The notes beneath the pieces were generated by a model that had not been told where the DNA came from, searched no databases, and saw nothing but the letters and a program-made list of their open reading frames with translations. A stretch of DNA of 64,000 bases, taken from the NCBI GenBank assembly GCA_021817145.1, contig JAKAVV010000001.1, positions 1 through 64,000 of the forward strand, read 5' to 3'. This DNA is from a bacterium (GTDB lineage: Bacteria > Vulcanimicrobiota > JABDET01). The translations under genes and the position numbers were made by a program. Positions 27,392-35,900 of the stretch are shown here, in pieces; the stretch's first letter is position 1; the number at the start of each line of letters is the position of its first letter.

Positions 27392-28030
27392 TCATAGCTG
27401 CGTGATAAGCGATTGGATTGTGGAAAAAGCAGAATGAGAGAAATCCCAAACCTTGTTTTTTGCTGCTTTTCCGAGGTCTCGATCTGGCTCATCAAAGGTT
27501 GCCAAAAAAGCATGAATTTTGGCTTTCCCTTGTTTATGTGGCGCAGGGCCCGGGCGGGGGCTACCTGTGTATAAGGTGCTTACTGCATTGTCAATAAACT
27601 CATTGGTGGGAATTATAAGTGGATCATTCACTGAGGCCTTCAAAAGCAAGTCCTCTAGTGAACCTTTTTCGTCGGGGTTTGGCAAGATAGCAACTGCTAC
27701 TTTTACTTTATCTGGCACAAATTCGTACGGCCTATCTGGCACCAATAGCTCGCTCTTCTTCAGGGCTTCACACACTGATTGGAATGCTCTATTTGGATTA
27801 TCGTCTGCATCGCGAACTACAGCTATGCTTGTCACAATTCCAAATCCGGCGGATTTTGCGAGCACAGGAAGATCTCTCAGGATCAAAGTTTTCCCTCCTG
27901 CAGGAATAATCTGAATGTCTGTCAATTTAAGGTAAGAAAGCATAGCCTCAAAAAACTCTTTCTCATGGTTTCCTTCTACGATCAAAAGTTTGCTCTTTTC
28001 AATAACAATTTTCTTATCGTGGCTGCTCAT
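27392..28030 (-). CDS. DUF3226-type TOPRIM-like protein, partner of the AAA ATPase
   Basis: The 212-aa protein begins LLIVEGNHEKEFFEAMLSYL, with the conserved Glu. An acidic cluster follows in VVRDADDNPNRAFQ (about residue 73), together the E...DxD pattern of TOPRIM folds. The end has KVWDFSHSAFSTIQSLI. TOPRIM proteins of this type are nucleases or ribonucleases paired with AAA ATPases in OLD and PARIS-like defence systems. Its ATG overlaps the stop of the upstream ATPase (ATGA), so the two are tightly coupled. Metal-dependent nuclease activity is inferred. It faces the nusB-coaD operon end. Confidence 0.72.
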   Translation of the reverse strand: MSSHDKKIVIEKSKLLIVEGNHEKEFFEAMLSYLKLTDIQIIPAGGKTLILRDLPVLAKSAGFGIVTSIAVVRDADDNPNRAFQSVCEALKKSELLVPDRPYEFVPDKVKVAVAILPNPDEKGSLEDLLLKASVNDPLIIPTNEFIDNAVSTLYTGSPRPGPAPHKQGKAKIHAFLATFDEPDRDLGKAAKNKVWDFSHSAFSTIQSLITQL

Positions 28031-29166
28031 CGAACTTCGATATCTGTTTCGATTGCTGCGGAGATTTCTTCAGGAGAATAATAAACTGCGCGCGTATGCC
28101 CGTCGATCAAGTCAAAACGATAAATTCGCAGATCGTTCAGATTTTCAATATTTGTTAGCGCATTATGAGCTGACCGAATACATTCTTCGCTGTGGGTTGT
28201 AGCAAAGACTTGGATATCCAGCTTTCTGGCGGTTTGAGAGAGCATACTCCAAACTTTTGGCAGACTAGAATAATAGAGGCCGCTTTCAATTTCATCAACC
28301 AGAACAAGACCTCCCCGTGTGGTAGCCATGGACAGAGCGATTGATAAAATCCGAAGCATCCCATCTCCCATTAGTGCCAGCGGCATGAGGTGAGGATCTC
28401 CGATATCAGCATAAAACCCAATTCTTGGTTCTTTTTCGGTAGCCAAGAGGTGCAGGTTCTTAATTCTTGGATCCAGCGTCTGCAGCACACTTAATACTTC
28501 TCCAGTTCGCCGTTCAATCTCAAGTTTGCTGTATCGCAGAGCTTCTGACTGCGGATTATGGATGCCTCTAGATGGCAGGAAGGCTGCGGGCAATTTTTTG
28601 ATTGATTGAAGATCCGCGAAGCCTCCCTGGTTAGGAGCAAGGCTTATCACTGGCACATTTATCTTTTGTTTGGGATCTGTCGAATCCTTTAGATCGTAAA
28701 TGAAATTAAGACCACTGACCTGCTTGAGAGAGTCCGTATTCTCCACAACAGCAGGTAAAGAGGTTTGCAAGGTTGGCTCGTTGCCTGTGGGAGAAACAGG
28801 ATATCGGAAGCCGTTCTGCGCATCGCTGACGGTGATAGGGCTTATTCTCAAATTGTACTTCTCGTGCTTGGCTTCATGCCTCGCAAACCCTTCAGCTTCA
28901 ACCACAATTGCATTCTCACTTTCCCAGTTATAGAAGAACGAACTCCAGATCTCAGAAGAATTCGATCCAGAGGGGTAGCCACGCAAAGCGTTCAGCGCAG
29001 CAAGGAGATCTGGGATAGGCATAAGGGGAAACAAGAGAGATAGAGCTTCGAGAGCAGCGGTTTTCCCGGAATTGTTTTTGCCAACGAGAAGATTGATTCG
29101 ACCTAGCCCTTCCAGACTCACCGACTTGTGGCATCTGTAATTTTGGATGGCAACCTTCTCGATCAT
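28027..29166 (-). CDS. AAA_15/21-family ATPase (OLD/PARIS AriA-like)
   Basis: I start it at the ATG at 29166 (MIEKVAIQNYRCHKSV), the usual start of ABC/SMC-like defence ATPases; 379 aa. Walker A is LVGKNNSGKTAALEAL near residue 30. Walker B is LVLVDEIESGLYYS near 288. The signature-like GDGMLRILSIALSMA and the H-loop FATTHSEECI are present. Family members include OLD nucleases, AriA and RloA. The overlap with a DUF3226 TOPRIM gene makes a two-gene split OLD-like module. An upstream AAGGAG is 15 bp from this ATG, so the start is slightly uncertain. It begins 35 bp after the amidase gene ends. Confidence 0.78.
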   Translation of the reverse strand: MIEKVAIQNYRCHKSVSLEGLGRINLLVGKNNSGKTAALEALSLLFPLMPIPDLLAALNALRGYPSGSNSSEIWSSFFYNWESENAIVVEAEGFARHEAKHEKYNLRISPITVSDAQNGFRYPVSPTGNEPTLQTSLPAVVENTDSLKQVSGLNFIYDLKDSTDPKQKINVPVISLAPNQGGFADLQSIKKLPAAFLPSRGIHNPQSEALRYSKLEIERRTGEVLSVLQTLDPRIKNLHLLATEKEPRIGFYADIGDPHLMPLALMGDGMLRILSIALSMATTRGGLVLVDEIESGLYYSSLPKVWSMLSQTARKLDIQVFATTHSEECIRSAHNALTNIENLNDLRIYRFDLIDGHTRAVYYSPEEISAAIETDIEVR

Positions 29167-29201
29167 GATTAGGAATAGTTTCTCCTTGCCCTGAAGGCGC
29201 T

Positions 29202-30074
29202 TTAATGCGATATGCTGGCAATGGCTTCGTACATTTCCGGTCTTCGATCTCGAATAAACTGCCACTGCACTCTAACCTCTTCGATCAGATCTAAATCCAG
29301 ATCCGCGACAATCAATTCGTCTTTGTCACGGCTCCCTTCCGCTAATGTTTTCCCTCTGGGATCGCAGAAATAACTCTGCCCATAGAATTCTCCAATCTTC
29401 CAGGGTGTTTCATATCCAACTCGATTAATGGTTCCTACAAAATATCCATTGGCAACCGCGTGAGAAGCCTGCTCTAATTTCCACAGATATTCAGATAAGC
29501 CGGCAACTGTTGCCGATGGGATAAAAACCACTTCAGCTCCATTGAGTCCTAAGATTCTAGCCCCTTCAGGGAAATGGCGATCATAACAGATATAAACTCC
29601 AACTTTTGCGTAAGCTGTATCAAAAACAGGATACCCCAAATTTCCAGGTTTAAAATAATACTTTTCCCAGAATCCAGGAGGGCAGTGGGGAATATGAGTT
29701 TTTCTATATTTTCCAAGATATTTTCCATCCGCATTGATGACAGCAGCTGTATTGTAATAAACTCCTGTCATTTCTTCTTCGTAAACAGGAACCACGAGGA
29801 CCATCTGGTATTTTTTTGCCAGTTCAGCCATCTTTTCAGTGGTTGGTCCAGGAACTGGTTCAGCCATTTTATACCATTTAGGGTTCTGCTCAGCGCAGAA
29901 GTAAGGCCCATTAAAAAGTTCCTGATAGCAGAGGATCTGCGTGTTCTTTTTAGCAGCTTCTTCAGTTAATTTGATGTTTTTATCCATCATGTGTTTTTTG
30001 ATCTCTTCTAAAGAAGAATCCCCTGATTTTTCGCATTTCACTTGGATTAACCCGCACTTTACAAGCCTGGACAT
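29202..30074 (-). CDS. carbon-nitrogen hydrolase (N-carbamoylputrescine amidase / beta-ureidopropionase-like)
   Basis: The 290-aa nitrilase-superfamily protein carries the Glu-Lys-Cys triad: ILCYQELFNGPYFC (Glu near 50), YRKTHIPHCPPG (Lys near 125) and VGVYICYDRHFPEGAR (Cys near 160). The long loop FWEKYYFKPGN is typical of the N-carbamoylputrescine amidase / beta-alanine synthase branch. It would hydrolyse an N-carbamoyl amine, in polyamine or pyrimidine breakdown. GAAAGGGG lies before the ATG at 30074. Confidence 0.85.
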   Translation of the reverse strand: MSRLVKCGLIQVKCEKSGDSSLEEIKKHMMDKNIKLTEEAAKKNTQILCYQELFNGPYFCAEQNPKWYKMAEPVPGPTTEKMAELAKKYQMVLVVPVYEEEMTGVYYNTAAVINADGKYLGKYRKTHIPHCPPGFWEKYYFKPGNLGYPVFDTAYAKVGVYICYDRHFPEGARILGLNGAEVVFIPSATVAGLSEYLWKLEQASHAVANGYFVGTINRVGYETPWKIGEFYGQSYFCDPRGKTLAEGSRDKDELIVADLDLDLIEEVRVQWQFIRDRRPEMYEAIASISH

Positions 30075-30212
30075 TTTATTTCCCCTTTCTTTGGCAAAAT
30101 TTAATTATTTTTTAACTTTTCGTTTCTGTGTTCATGTTGACTATTCCTGTTAAAAATGTAAATCCATCCAAAGATTAGGGAATGACTGATCTAAAAATAA
30201 TCTTTCGGATGA

Positions 30213-30241
30213 TTGAAAAAAGGAAGATTCTAGGTTATACT
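30213..30241 (+). promoter_or_regulatory. sigma70-type promoter
   Basis: TTGAAA (30213-30218), a 17-bp spacer, and TATACT (30236-30241). This is one of the best consensus matches in the window. It is not followed by a coding gene but by a terminator 60-110 bp downstream. Confidence 0.7.
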
Positions 30242-30247
30242 AAAAGT

Positions 30248-30352
30248 GATAGGAACGGAAAATAAAGTTGTTGTCGGTTCTCTGAGCTGATAACAGGCAG
30301 CCTCGGCGGAAAAATAGCTTATATGCACTACAGCCGGGGCTGTTCTTTTTTT
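30248..30352 (+). ncRNA. candidate small RNA with its own promoter and terminator
   Basis: A strong promoter predicts a start near 30248, and an intrinsic terminator ends at about 30352, giving a transcript of about 105 nt. The interval contains no plausible reading frame with a ribosome site. Besides the terminator stem, GTTGTTGTC near 30267 can partly pair with GATAACAG near 30289. I checked by eye for SRP RNA, tmRNA and RNase P hallmarks and saw none. A short 6S-like RNA or a novel sRNA remains possible. The end could also be an attenuator for a longer transcript, but no gene follows for about 500 bp. Confidence 0.5.
30298..30352 (+). terminator. Rho-independent terminator
   Basis: CAGCCTCGGC (30298-30307) pairs with GCCGGGGCTG (30333-30342) with one G-U pair. 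TTCTTTTTTT follows (30343-30352). The loop of about 25 nt is long, but the stem is strong. Confidence 0.7.
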
Positions 30353-30880
30353 AATCCTTCGCTGTTTTCATTCCCCTCCACTGTTGTTACAACCAAGCAA
30401 TTATTTCCTCTGTTTCAGGAACATCGGAGAGGAAAACCTGCTCCCAACAAATTAAAACCAGAAGTTTATGAAACGATTTATGATTTACTGTTAGGATGTG
30501 AAAGAAGTATTTTGCGTAAAGTTCAGTCGACAGATTGAAAATGACCACACCATTCCCTCGGTCTTCACTGAATTACATGTTATTCCTGAAAATTCATGAA
30601 TGACATGTTATTCAGTTAAACACAGGGACCCAGGGGTTTCCCGAAGGAATTGACTGCTGCGCCATACAATACCCCAACCGTATTTTTCGGGCTAAATTAG
30701 GTAGATGAGGTGTGGAGAGAAAAAAGGGGAGATGAAATTTTTGCGTGGTAAAAAGAGGGAAATAATCGCGTGGGAATTACATGCGTGGGAATTCCATAGG
30801 AAACTTGCAGCGATTCTCGAAATAATGAAGAAACAAAAATATTATTCTTTGTGATAGAGCCTTAAGGAGGGATTGTTCAG
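30353..30880. other. gene-poor stretch with repeats and a possible transposase remnant
   Basis: No convincing gene is seen in these 528 bp. From about 30418 to 30538 one frame reads EHRRGKPAPNKLKPEVYETI, which resembles the GRPSN..L region of ISNCY-type transposases. The match is too short to be sure. Two quasi-palindromes lie at 30570-30613. GCGTGGGAATT occurs twice 15 bp apart (30768 and 30783). A good AAGGAGGGA ribosome site for the M1 peptidase closes the stretch. Confidence 0.4.
30570..30613. repeat. pair of 16-bp quasi-palindromes
   Basis: GAATTACATGTTATTC (30570-30585) and GAATGACATGTTATTC (30598-30613) differ at one base. Each is close to self-complementary around ACATGT. They are spaced 28 bp start to start. 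They could be a regulator site or an insertion remnant. Confidence 0.6.
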
Positions 30881-33535
30881 ATGAAACAAAGATTAAGATT
30901 TTTTACTTATTTAGCTGTTTTTCAGTTTATTCTAGCAGGGTTCGCTTACTCTTATGGTCAGCTCCCTAAGAATGTTAAACCCCTGCATTATTTTCTTTTT
31001 ATCCATCCCAATGTCAAAACAAAAGGGTTTGGCGGAAGAGAATACATTGATATAAAAGTATTGAAACCCACTCGAAAGATCGTGATGAACTCTTTAAATT
31101 TGAAAATCCTTTCAGCCGAAATTGTAAAGCCTGAATTGAAAGCAAAAACAGCAGCAAACCCGAAAACCGAACTTTTAACCTTAACCTTCCCTAAAACTCT
31201 TCAAAAAGGGGAGTATCAACTGGAACTGCTTTGGACAGGGAAAATGAGTTTAAAACCCAGAGGATTGTTTTTTGTCCCAAGCAAGTCTTGGCAGAAGACG
31301 ATTCTTTCCACTCAATTTGAATCTGTGGATGCCAGAAGAATGTTCCCTGATTGGGATGAACCTGCTTTTAAAGCCACTTTTCAATTATCTGTCGAGATTC
31401 CTAAAATTTTCACAGCTGTTTCCAATATGCCGATTAAGAGAACACAAGCCTTTAAAAATGGGGAAAAACTGGTTGTGTTTTATCCATCCCCTGTGATGTC
31501 CAGTTATCTGGTTGAATTAACTGCTGGGAAATTGGGTTATATTTCTGGGGAATCCGATGGGATTAAAATTCGAGTGATTGCTCCTTTAGGACTGCAGAAA
31601 AAAGGGGAATACGCTCTGCATCTTGCTGAAAAAGATCTGCATTATTATGACCGATATTACGGGTACAAATATCCTCTTCCAAAACTGGATTTAATCGCTG
31701 TTCCAGGGGGATTTGGTGGAGCTATGGAAAATTGGGGAGCTATTACTTTCAGCGAACCCCTTCTTTTGTGCAATCCAAAAACCGCTTCTCTCAGCCATAA
31801 AATTTCTATTTATGAGGTTGTCAGTCATGAAATGGCTCATCAATGGACAGGGGATCTGGTAACCATGAACTGGTGGAGCAATATCTGGTTAAACGAAGGA
31901 TTTGCTGATTGGATGATGGATAAGGTAACCGCACATTTTAATCCTGAATGGCACATTAATCTTTTAACCAATGATGAAAAAAATAATGCCATGGTGGCTG
32001 ATGCTTTTAAAACAATCAGACCAATTGAAAGAAAAATTCCAGTTGGGAGGATGGCTGATATTGCGTTCACTCCCATTGTTTATCGGAAAGCTGCAACCCT
32101 GGTTAAAATGCTGCAGCAGTATCTTGGACCTAAAACTTTCCAAAAAGGAATCCAGCATTATCTCCGCTCTTATCAGTACTCTAATGCCACTTCCCATGAT
32201 CTCTGGAAATCATTGGAATGGGCATCTGGCAAACCTGTTGGGAAGATTGCGGAAGGATGGATCCGTCAGCCCGGATTTCCGCAAGTTTTTGTTAAAAGTT
32301 CTTGCTCAAAAGGTAAGGAGGTAGTCACCTTAACTGAATCTCGATATTCCTTATTCCCAGGAACCAAAAATTACGAATGGAGAATTCCTGTTTATTTAAC
32401 CCTTGATTCTGCTCATCCTGTTACCCATAAATTCATCCTCTGGAAGAAAGAAAAGATAAAATTTGCAGAGGATACCTGCGGCATTCCTGTGGTTTTCGAT
32501 CACCAGGGGTATTATCGGATCCATTATGATCAGAATCTTTTTGCGAATATCATGAAAAATTTGTCCCGTCTTTCTATGGCGCAGAAAGTTAACTTCCTAA
32601 ATGACACCTGGGCATTTGTTGAAAATGGAGAGTATCCAGTTCGCAGTTATTTTGCTTTAATTCAAAAGTTTCAGCGCAGCGCAAATCTGGCAGTTTGGGG
32701 GCAAATGTTGGGAGGAAAAAGAAGGTTTGGATCTTTTGGGTTAATTGATAAATTGGAAAATAAAGCTGGGAAAAAGAGATTTAAACAGTTTGCTATCCAA
32801 TTTTTAATGCCGGTTTATCAAAAGGTAGGGTGGACAGCTAAACCCCATGAAAATTCGAATACAGCGATTTTAAGAAGAAAAGTGTTGATGACATTAGCGG
32901 GGTTCGGATATAAACCGGTGATCTCCAAAGGATTCTACTGGTTTCAAACTCTTCTAGCTTCCCCCAAAAAAGTTCCAGGGAACCTTCGTCCTGTGATTTT
33001 ATATATTGTTGGAAGATATGGAGGAGAAAAAGATTTCCAGGAACTGCTCCACCTGGCTTTAAAAGCAGAGACAATCCATGCAAAAAGAGAGTATTTAATG
33101 GCTCTGGCTTCAACAAGAAATCCCGCTCTTGCTAGAAAATTGATTAAAACAGTGGTTCATCTGTCACTCACTCATCAATTAGATCCTGTTGACTCTGGAT
33201 TTTCTATTCTTGGATTAGCGTTTAATGGACATGCCCAAATGGTATGGCATTTTACAAGGCGCCATATTCATTTTATTCAGGAAAGAATCCCCGCTTTTAT
33301 GATGTCTTTTTATTTACAAGGATTGATGAGCTCGTTTTTTGGCAGCAGAACGGCCAATGAAATCGCTCTTTATGCCAGAAAACATCTATCCCCTGTTTAT
33401 CAGCCTGTGATTTCAAAAGGGCTGGAATACAATGAACTTTATGAGAATCTTAAAGCCAAATTGATCCCTCAGGTTTATAAAGTTACTGTATTAAACTCCA
33501 GCTATATGGTCAAGAGGAGAGGGACAGAAAACTAA
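30881..33535 (+). CDS. M1-family metallo-aminopeptidase, secreted
   Basis: The 884-aa protein has a signal peptide (MKQRLRFFTYLAVFQFILAGFA). It has the exopeptidase motif GGAMENWGA near residue 283 and the zinc site HEMAHQWTG...NEGFADW near 316-340, followed by an ERAP/APN-like helical C-terminal half. Tyr of the catalytic site is probably in TPIVYRKAATLVKML. It removes N-terminal residues from peptides, here presumably in the periplasm or outside. AAGGAGGG precedes the ATG. The next gene follows after 27 bp. Confidence 0.92.
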   Translation: MKQRLRFFTYLAVFQFILAGFAYSYGQLPKNVKPLHYFLFIHPNVKTKGFGGREYIDIKVLKPTRKIVMNSLNLKILSAEIVKPELKAKTAANPKTELLTLTFPKTLQKGEYQLELLWTGKMSLKPRGLFFVPSKSWQKTILSTQFESVDARRMFPDWDEPAFKATFQLSVEIPKIFTAVSNMPIKRTQAFKNGEKLVVFYPSPVMSSYLVELTAGKLGYISGESDGIKIRVIAPLGLQKKGEYALHLAEKDLHYYDRYYGYKYPLPKLDLIAVPGGFGGAMENWGAITFSEPLLLCNPKTASLSHKISIYEVVSHEMAHQWTGDLVTMNWWSNIWLNEGFADWMMDKVTAHFNPEWHINLLTNDEKNNAMVADAFKTIRPIERKIPVGRMADIAFTPIVYRKAATLVKMLQQYLGPKTFQKGIQHYLRSYQYSNATSHDLWKSLEWASGKPVGKIAEGWIRQPGFPQVFVKSSCSKGKEVVTLTESRYSLFPGTKNYEWRIPVYLTLDSAHPVTHKFILWKKEKIKFAEDTCGIPVVFDHQGYYRIHYDQNLFANIMKNLSRLSMAQKVNFLNDTWAFVENGEYPVRSYFALIQKFQRSANLAVWGQMLGGKRRFGSFGLIDKLENKAGKKRFKQFAIQFLMPVYQKVGWTAKPHENSNTAILRRKVLMTLAGFGYKPVISKGFYWFQTLLASPKKVPGNLRPVILYIVGRYGGEKDFQELLHLALKAETIHAKREYLMALASTRNPALARKLIKTVVHLSLTHQLDPVDSGFSILGLAFNGHAQMVWHFTRRHIHFIQERIPAFMMSFYLQGLMSSFFGSRTANEIALYARKHLSPVYQPVISKGLEYNELYENLKAKLIPQVYKVTVLNSSYMVKRRGTEN

Positions 33536-33562
33536 AAGGCAGAGAAACAGGTAAGCTGCTTT

Positions 33563-34357
33563 ATGCAGGATAAAGTAAACACTCCTGCGCAAGCTCAATC
33601 AGGATTTACTTTGATCGAGCTTTTAATCGGTCTTGCTTTGTTTTCTTTGATTTTAACCATGCTGGCTGCTGGATTAGAGGTGTCTCATAAGACTCTTTCA
33701 CTTGCCGAGCAGCAGACAGCTCTGGATTTTCATTTGCAGAATGCCATGGATAATACATCGCGTATGATTCGACAAGCGACTGATGTTGCATATTACAATA
33801 ATCCTTCTTCTGCTTGCGGAGAGTCTTTAGACTGGAATGGAACTCCTGCTTCAGTTCCTAAAGGAGCTCCCCAGGGTTTGATTTTAACAGAAGCAGATGG
33901 AAGTTCTGTAGATCTTTTGTTTGGTTCCTATGATTCTGTTCACTGTCAGTCTGTCGCAAATGGAATTCTGTATGAGAATGGTTCACCTATTGCTGATGGA
34001 CTGCAATCCGTTCATTTTCAAATTAATGACAGTGGGGTTGTCAAAAATGTGGATATTACGATGACAGCAGAAGCAGAAAACAGCAGTGGAGCTTTTCTAT
34101 CCAGAACCCTTGTTTCATCTGTCAGTTTGAGAAATGTTCCACCTGGAACGGCAGGTTCTTCACCAAGTCTTACTTCGTCCAGTTCCAGCAGTAGTTCATC
34201 TTCTCTTCGCTGCATTACCGGACATTTCAGTGGGGTCTGCGGCTGGGGTGAGTGTTTTTACAAAGAATGTTATAATTCCAGCGGACAATATGTATCAGGT
34301 TATTTTGGCGGGGACTGCCATGGACCATGTAAAGTCCTTAACCCTTTTGAAAAGTAG
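33563..34357 (+). CDS. type IV pilin-like (pseudopilin) protein with Ser linker and Cys-rich tail
   Basis: The 264-aa protein begins with a short leader and the prepilin peptidase site SGFTLIELLIGLALFSL, with Glu at +5 and a hydrophobic helix. This is the class III signal of type IV pilins and T2SS pseudopilins, most like PilW/GspJ. The globular part runs to about residue 195. A run of 12 or more Ser follows at about 208-220. The last about 45 residues are a Cys/Gly-rich domain with six Cys (CITGHFSGVCGWGECFYKEC). I do not recognise that tail. No other pilus genes are near. Confidence 0.75.
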   Translation: MQDKVNTPAQAQSGFTLIELLIGLALFSLILTMLAAGLEVSHKTLSLAEQQTALDFHLQNAMDNTSRMIRQATDVAYYNNPSSACGESLDWNGTPASVPKGAPQGLILTEADGSSVDLLFGSYDSVHCQSVANGILYENGSPIADGLQSVHFQINDSGVVKNVDITMTAEAENSSGAFLSRTLVSSVSLRNVPPGTAGSSPSLTSSSSSSSSSSLRCITGHFSGVCGWGECFYKECYNSSGQYVSGYFGGDCHGPCKVLNPFEK

Positions 34358-34379
34358 GGGGGAACAGGAGCGGTATTCC

Positions 34380-35900
34380 TTAAAAAAGGAGATCGTACTC
34401 TCCAAATAATTCTCGAAGAAGATATGAGATTTCCCCTAATGTGACCGAGGATTTAACTGCAGTAATAAAGGAAGGGATTAAGTTTTTTCCTGAAAGGGCT
34501 GTTTTTTTAATTTCAGCCAAAGATTCTTTTACCTGGGTTTGACTGCGTTCGTTTTTTAATTTTGTAATCCGCTCTACTGCTTCTTTTTCAATCTCGGGAG
34601 AGATCCTTAAGATAGGAGGAGGATTATCCTCCTGAATTTGGAAAGCGTTTACTCCAACAATAATATCTTTTTTTTCTTCGCAGTTTTTCTGGTAGTGATA
34701 GGCGCTCTGCTGAATTTCCTGTTCAAAATAATGGGAGGAGAGACATTCTAATGCCCCTCCTCTTGATTCAATTTCTTTTAAAATATGATGAATTTTTTCT
34801 TCCATTTCTTTTGTGAGAGATTCAAGATAATAAGAACCTCCCAGGGGATCCGCTGTTTGGGTGATTCCTGTTTCATAAGCTAGAATTTGCTGGGTTCTTA
34901 ATGCCAGGCGAGCTGATTCTTCAGTTGGCAGAGCAATTGCCTCATCATAAGAGTTGGTATGCAGGGATTGGGTTCCTCCAAGAACTGCGGCAAGGGCTTG
35001 CAGAGCAACTCTGACCAGATTATTTAAAGGCTGCTGACTGGTTAGAGTCGCCCCTGATGTTTGAGTATGGAAACGAAGCAGCATGGCTTTTGGATTTTTG
35101 ACTTTGAATTTATCCTTCATAATATGAGCCCATACTTTTCTGGCAGCTCGAAATTTAGCGATTTCTTCCAGAAAATGATTATGGCAGGCAAAGAAAAAAG
35201 AGATTTTAGTTCCCAACTCTTCAAGAGAAATTCCTCGCTTTTGAGCTTCTGCTAAATAGGCGATCGCATTGGCAAAAGTGAAAGCTACCTCCTGTTCTGC
35301 TGTGCTTCCTGCCTCACGAATATGATACCCGCTGATTGAAATAGGGTTTATTTTAGGGGAGAATTTTAAGCAGTGTTCCATGATATCAATGGTCAGTTTT
35401 AGGGAAAAAGGGACAGGATAAATATAAGTTCCTCTGGCGATAAACTCTTTTAAAATATCATTTTGAAAAGTACCTGCTAATTTCTGCGGAGAAACCCCTT
35501 GTTTTTCTCCAAGGGCAGTGTAAAAGGCAAGCAAAATCCCGGCTGTTGCATTGATGGTCATAGAGGTGCTGACTTGATCTAAAGGGATTCCTTGGAATAA
35601 AAGCTCCATATCTTTCAAAGAGGAGATACTAACCCCTACTTTTCCCACTTCTCCAAGGGCTTTTGGATCATCAGGATCATACCCCATTTGTGTTGGGAGA
35701 TCAAAAGCTGTTGACAGACCAGTTTGTCCTGATTTCAATAAAAGACGGAATCTTTCATTCGTTTCTCTAGCGCTGCCATACCCCGCATACTGGCGCATGG
35801 TCCAGAGTTTTCTGCTGTACATTTCCGGATGGATCCCCCGTGTAAACGGAAATTCACCTGGATCCCCTAGATCATGATGATAATCAATTTTTTCTATTAT
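34380..35900 (-). CDS. methylmalonyl-CoA mutase large-subunit-like protein, apparent ATA start
   Basis: The catalytic barrel domain of B12-dependent acyl-CoA mutases is clear: YSRKLWTMRQYAGYGSA, TGLSTAFDLPTQMGYDPDD, the long central helices, and QSLHTNSYDEAIALPTE. The first in-frame ATG (35822) would drop the conserved DLGDPGEFPFTRGIHPE that lies just upstream in frame. No ATG, GTG or TTG exists in that frame between the last in-frame stop and there. An ATA at 35900 overlaps the previous gene's TAA, with AAAGGA 7 bp upstream; I propose it as the start (506 aa). The B12-binding subunit and MeaB are not in the window. A damaged start is the alternative. Confidence 0.78.
   Translation of the reverse strand: MIEKIDYHHDLGDPGEFPFTRGIHPEMYSRKLWTMRQYAGYGSARETNERFRLLLKSGQTGLSTAFDLPTQMGYDPDDPKALGEVGKVGVSISSLKDMELLFQGIPLDQVSTSMTINATAGILLAFYTALGEKQGVSPQKLAGTFQNDILKEFIARGTYIYPVPFSLKLTIDIMEHCLKFSPKINPISISGYHIREAGSTAEQEVAFTFANAIAYLAEAQKRGISLEELGTKISFFFACHNHFLEEIAKFRAARKVWAHIMKDKFKVKNPKAMLLRFHTQTSGATLTSQQPLNNLVRVALQALAAVLGGTQSLHTNSYDEAIALPTEESARLALRTQQILAYETGITQTADPLGGSYYLESLTKEMEEKIHHILKEIESRGGALECLSSHYFEQEIQQSAYHYQKNCEEKKDIIVGVNAFQIQEDNPPPILRISPEIEKEAVERITKLKNERSQTQVKESLAEIKKTALSGKNLIPSFITAVKSSVTLGEISYLLRELFGEYDLLF

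Noticed and set aside
27286-27513. 75-aa reverse-strand frame after the DUF3226 gene (tail reads DWENYHDLKNWLVKRGWWEK)
   Set aside because: Its 5' half overlaps DUF3226 out of frame and it has no ribosome site. The protein-like tail may be a leftover of another gene, but nothing supports an expressed protein.
30323-30538. 71-aa frame starting inside the terminator loop
   Set aside because: It begins within the terminator hairpin and has no ribosome site. Only the middle shows weak transposase-like sequence, recorded as a remnant rather than a gene.
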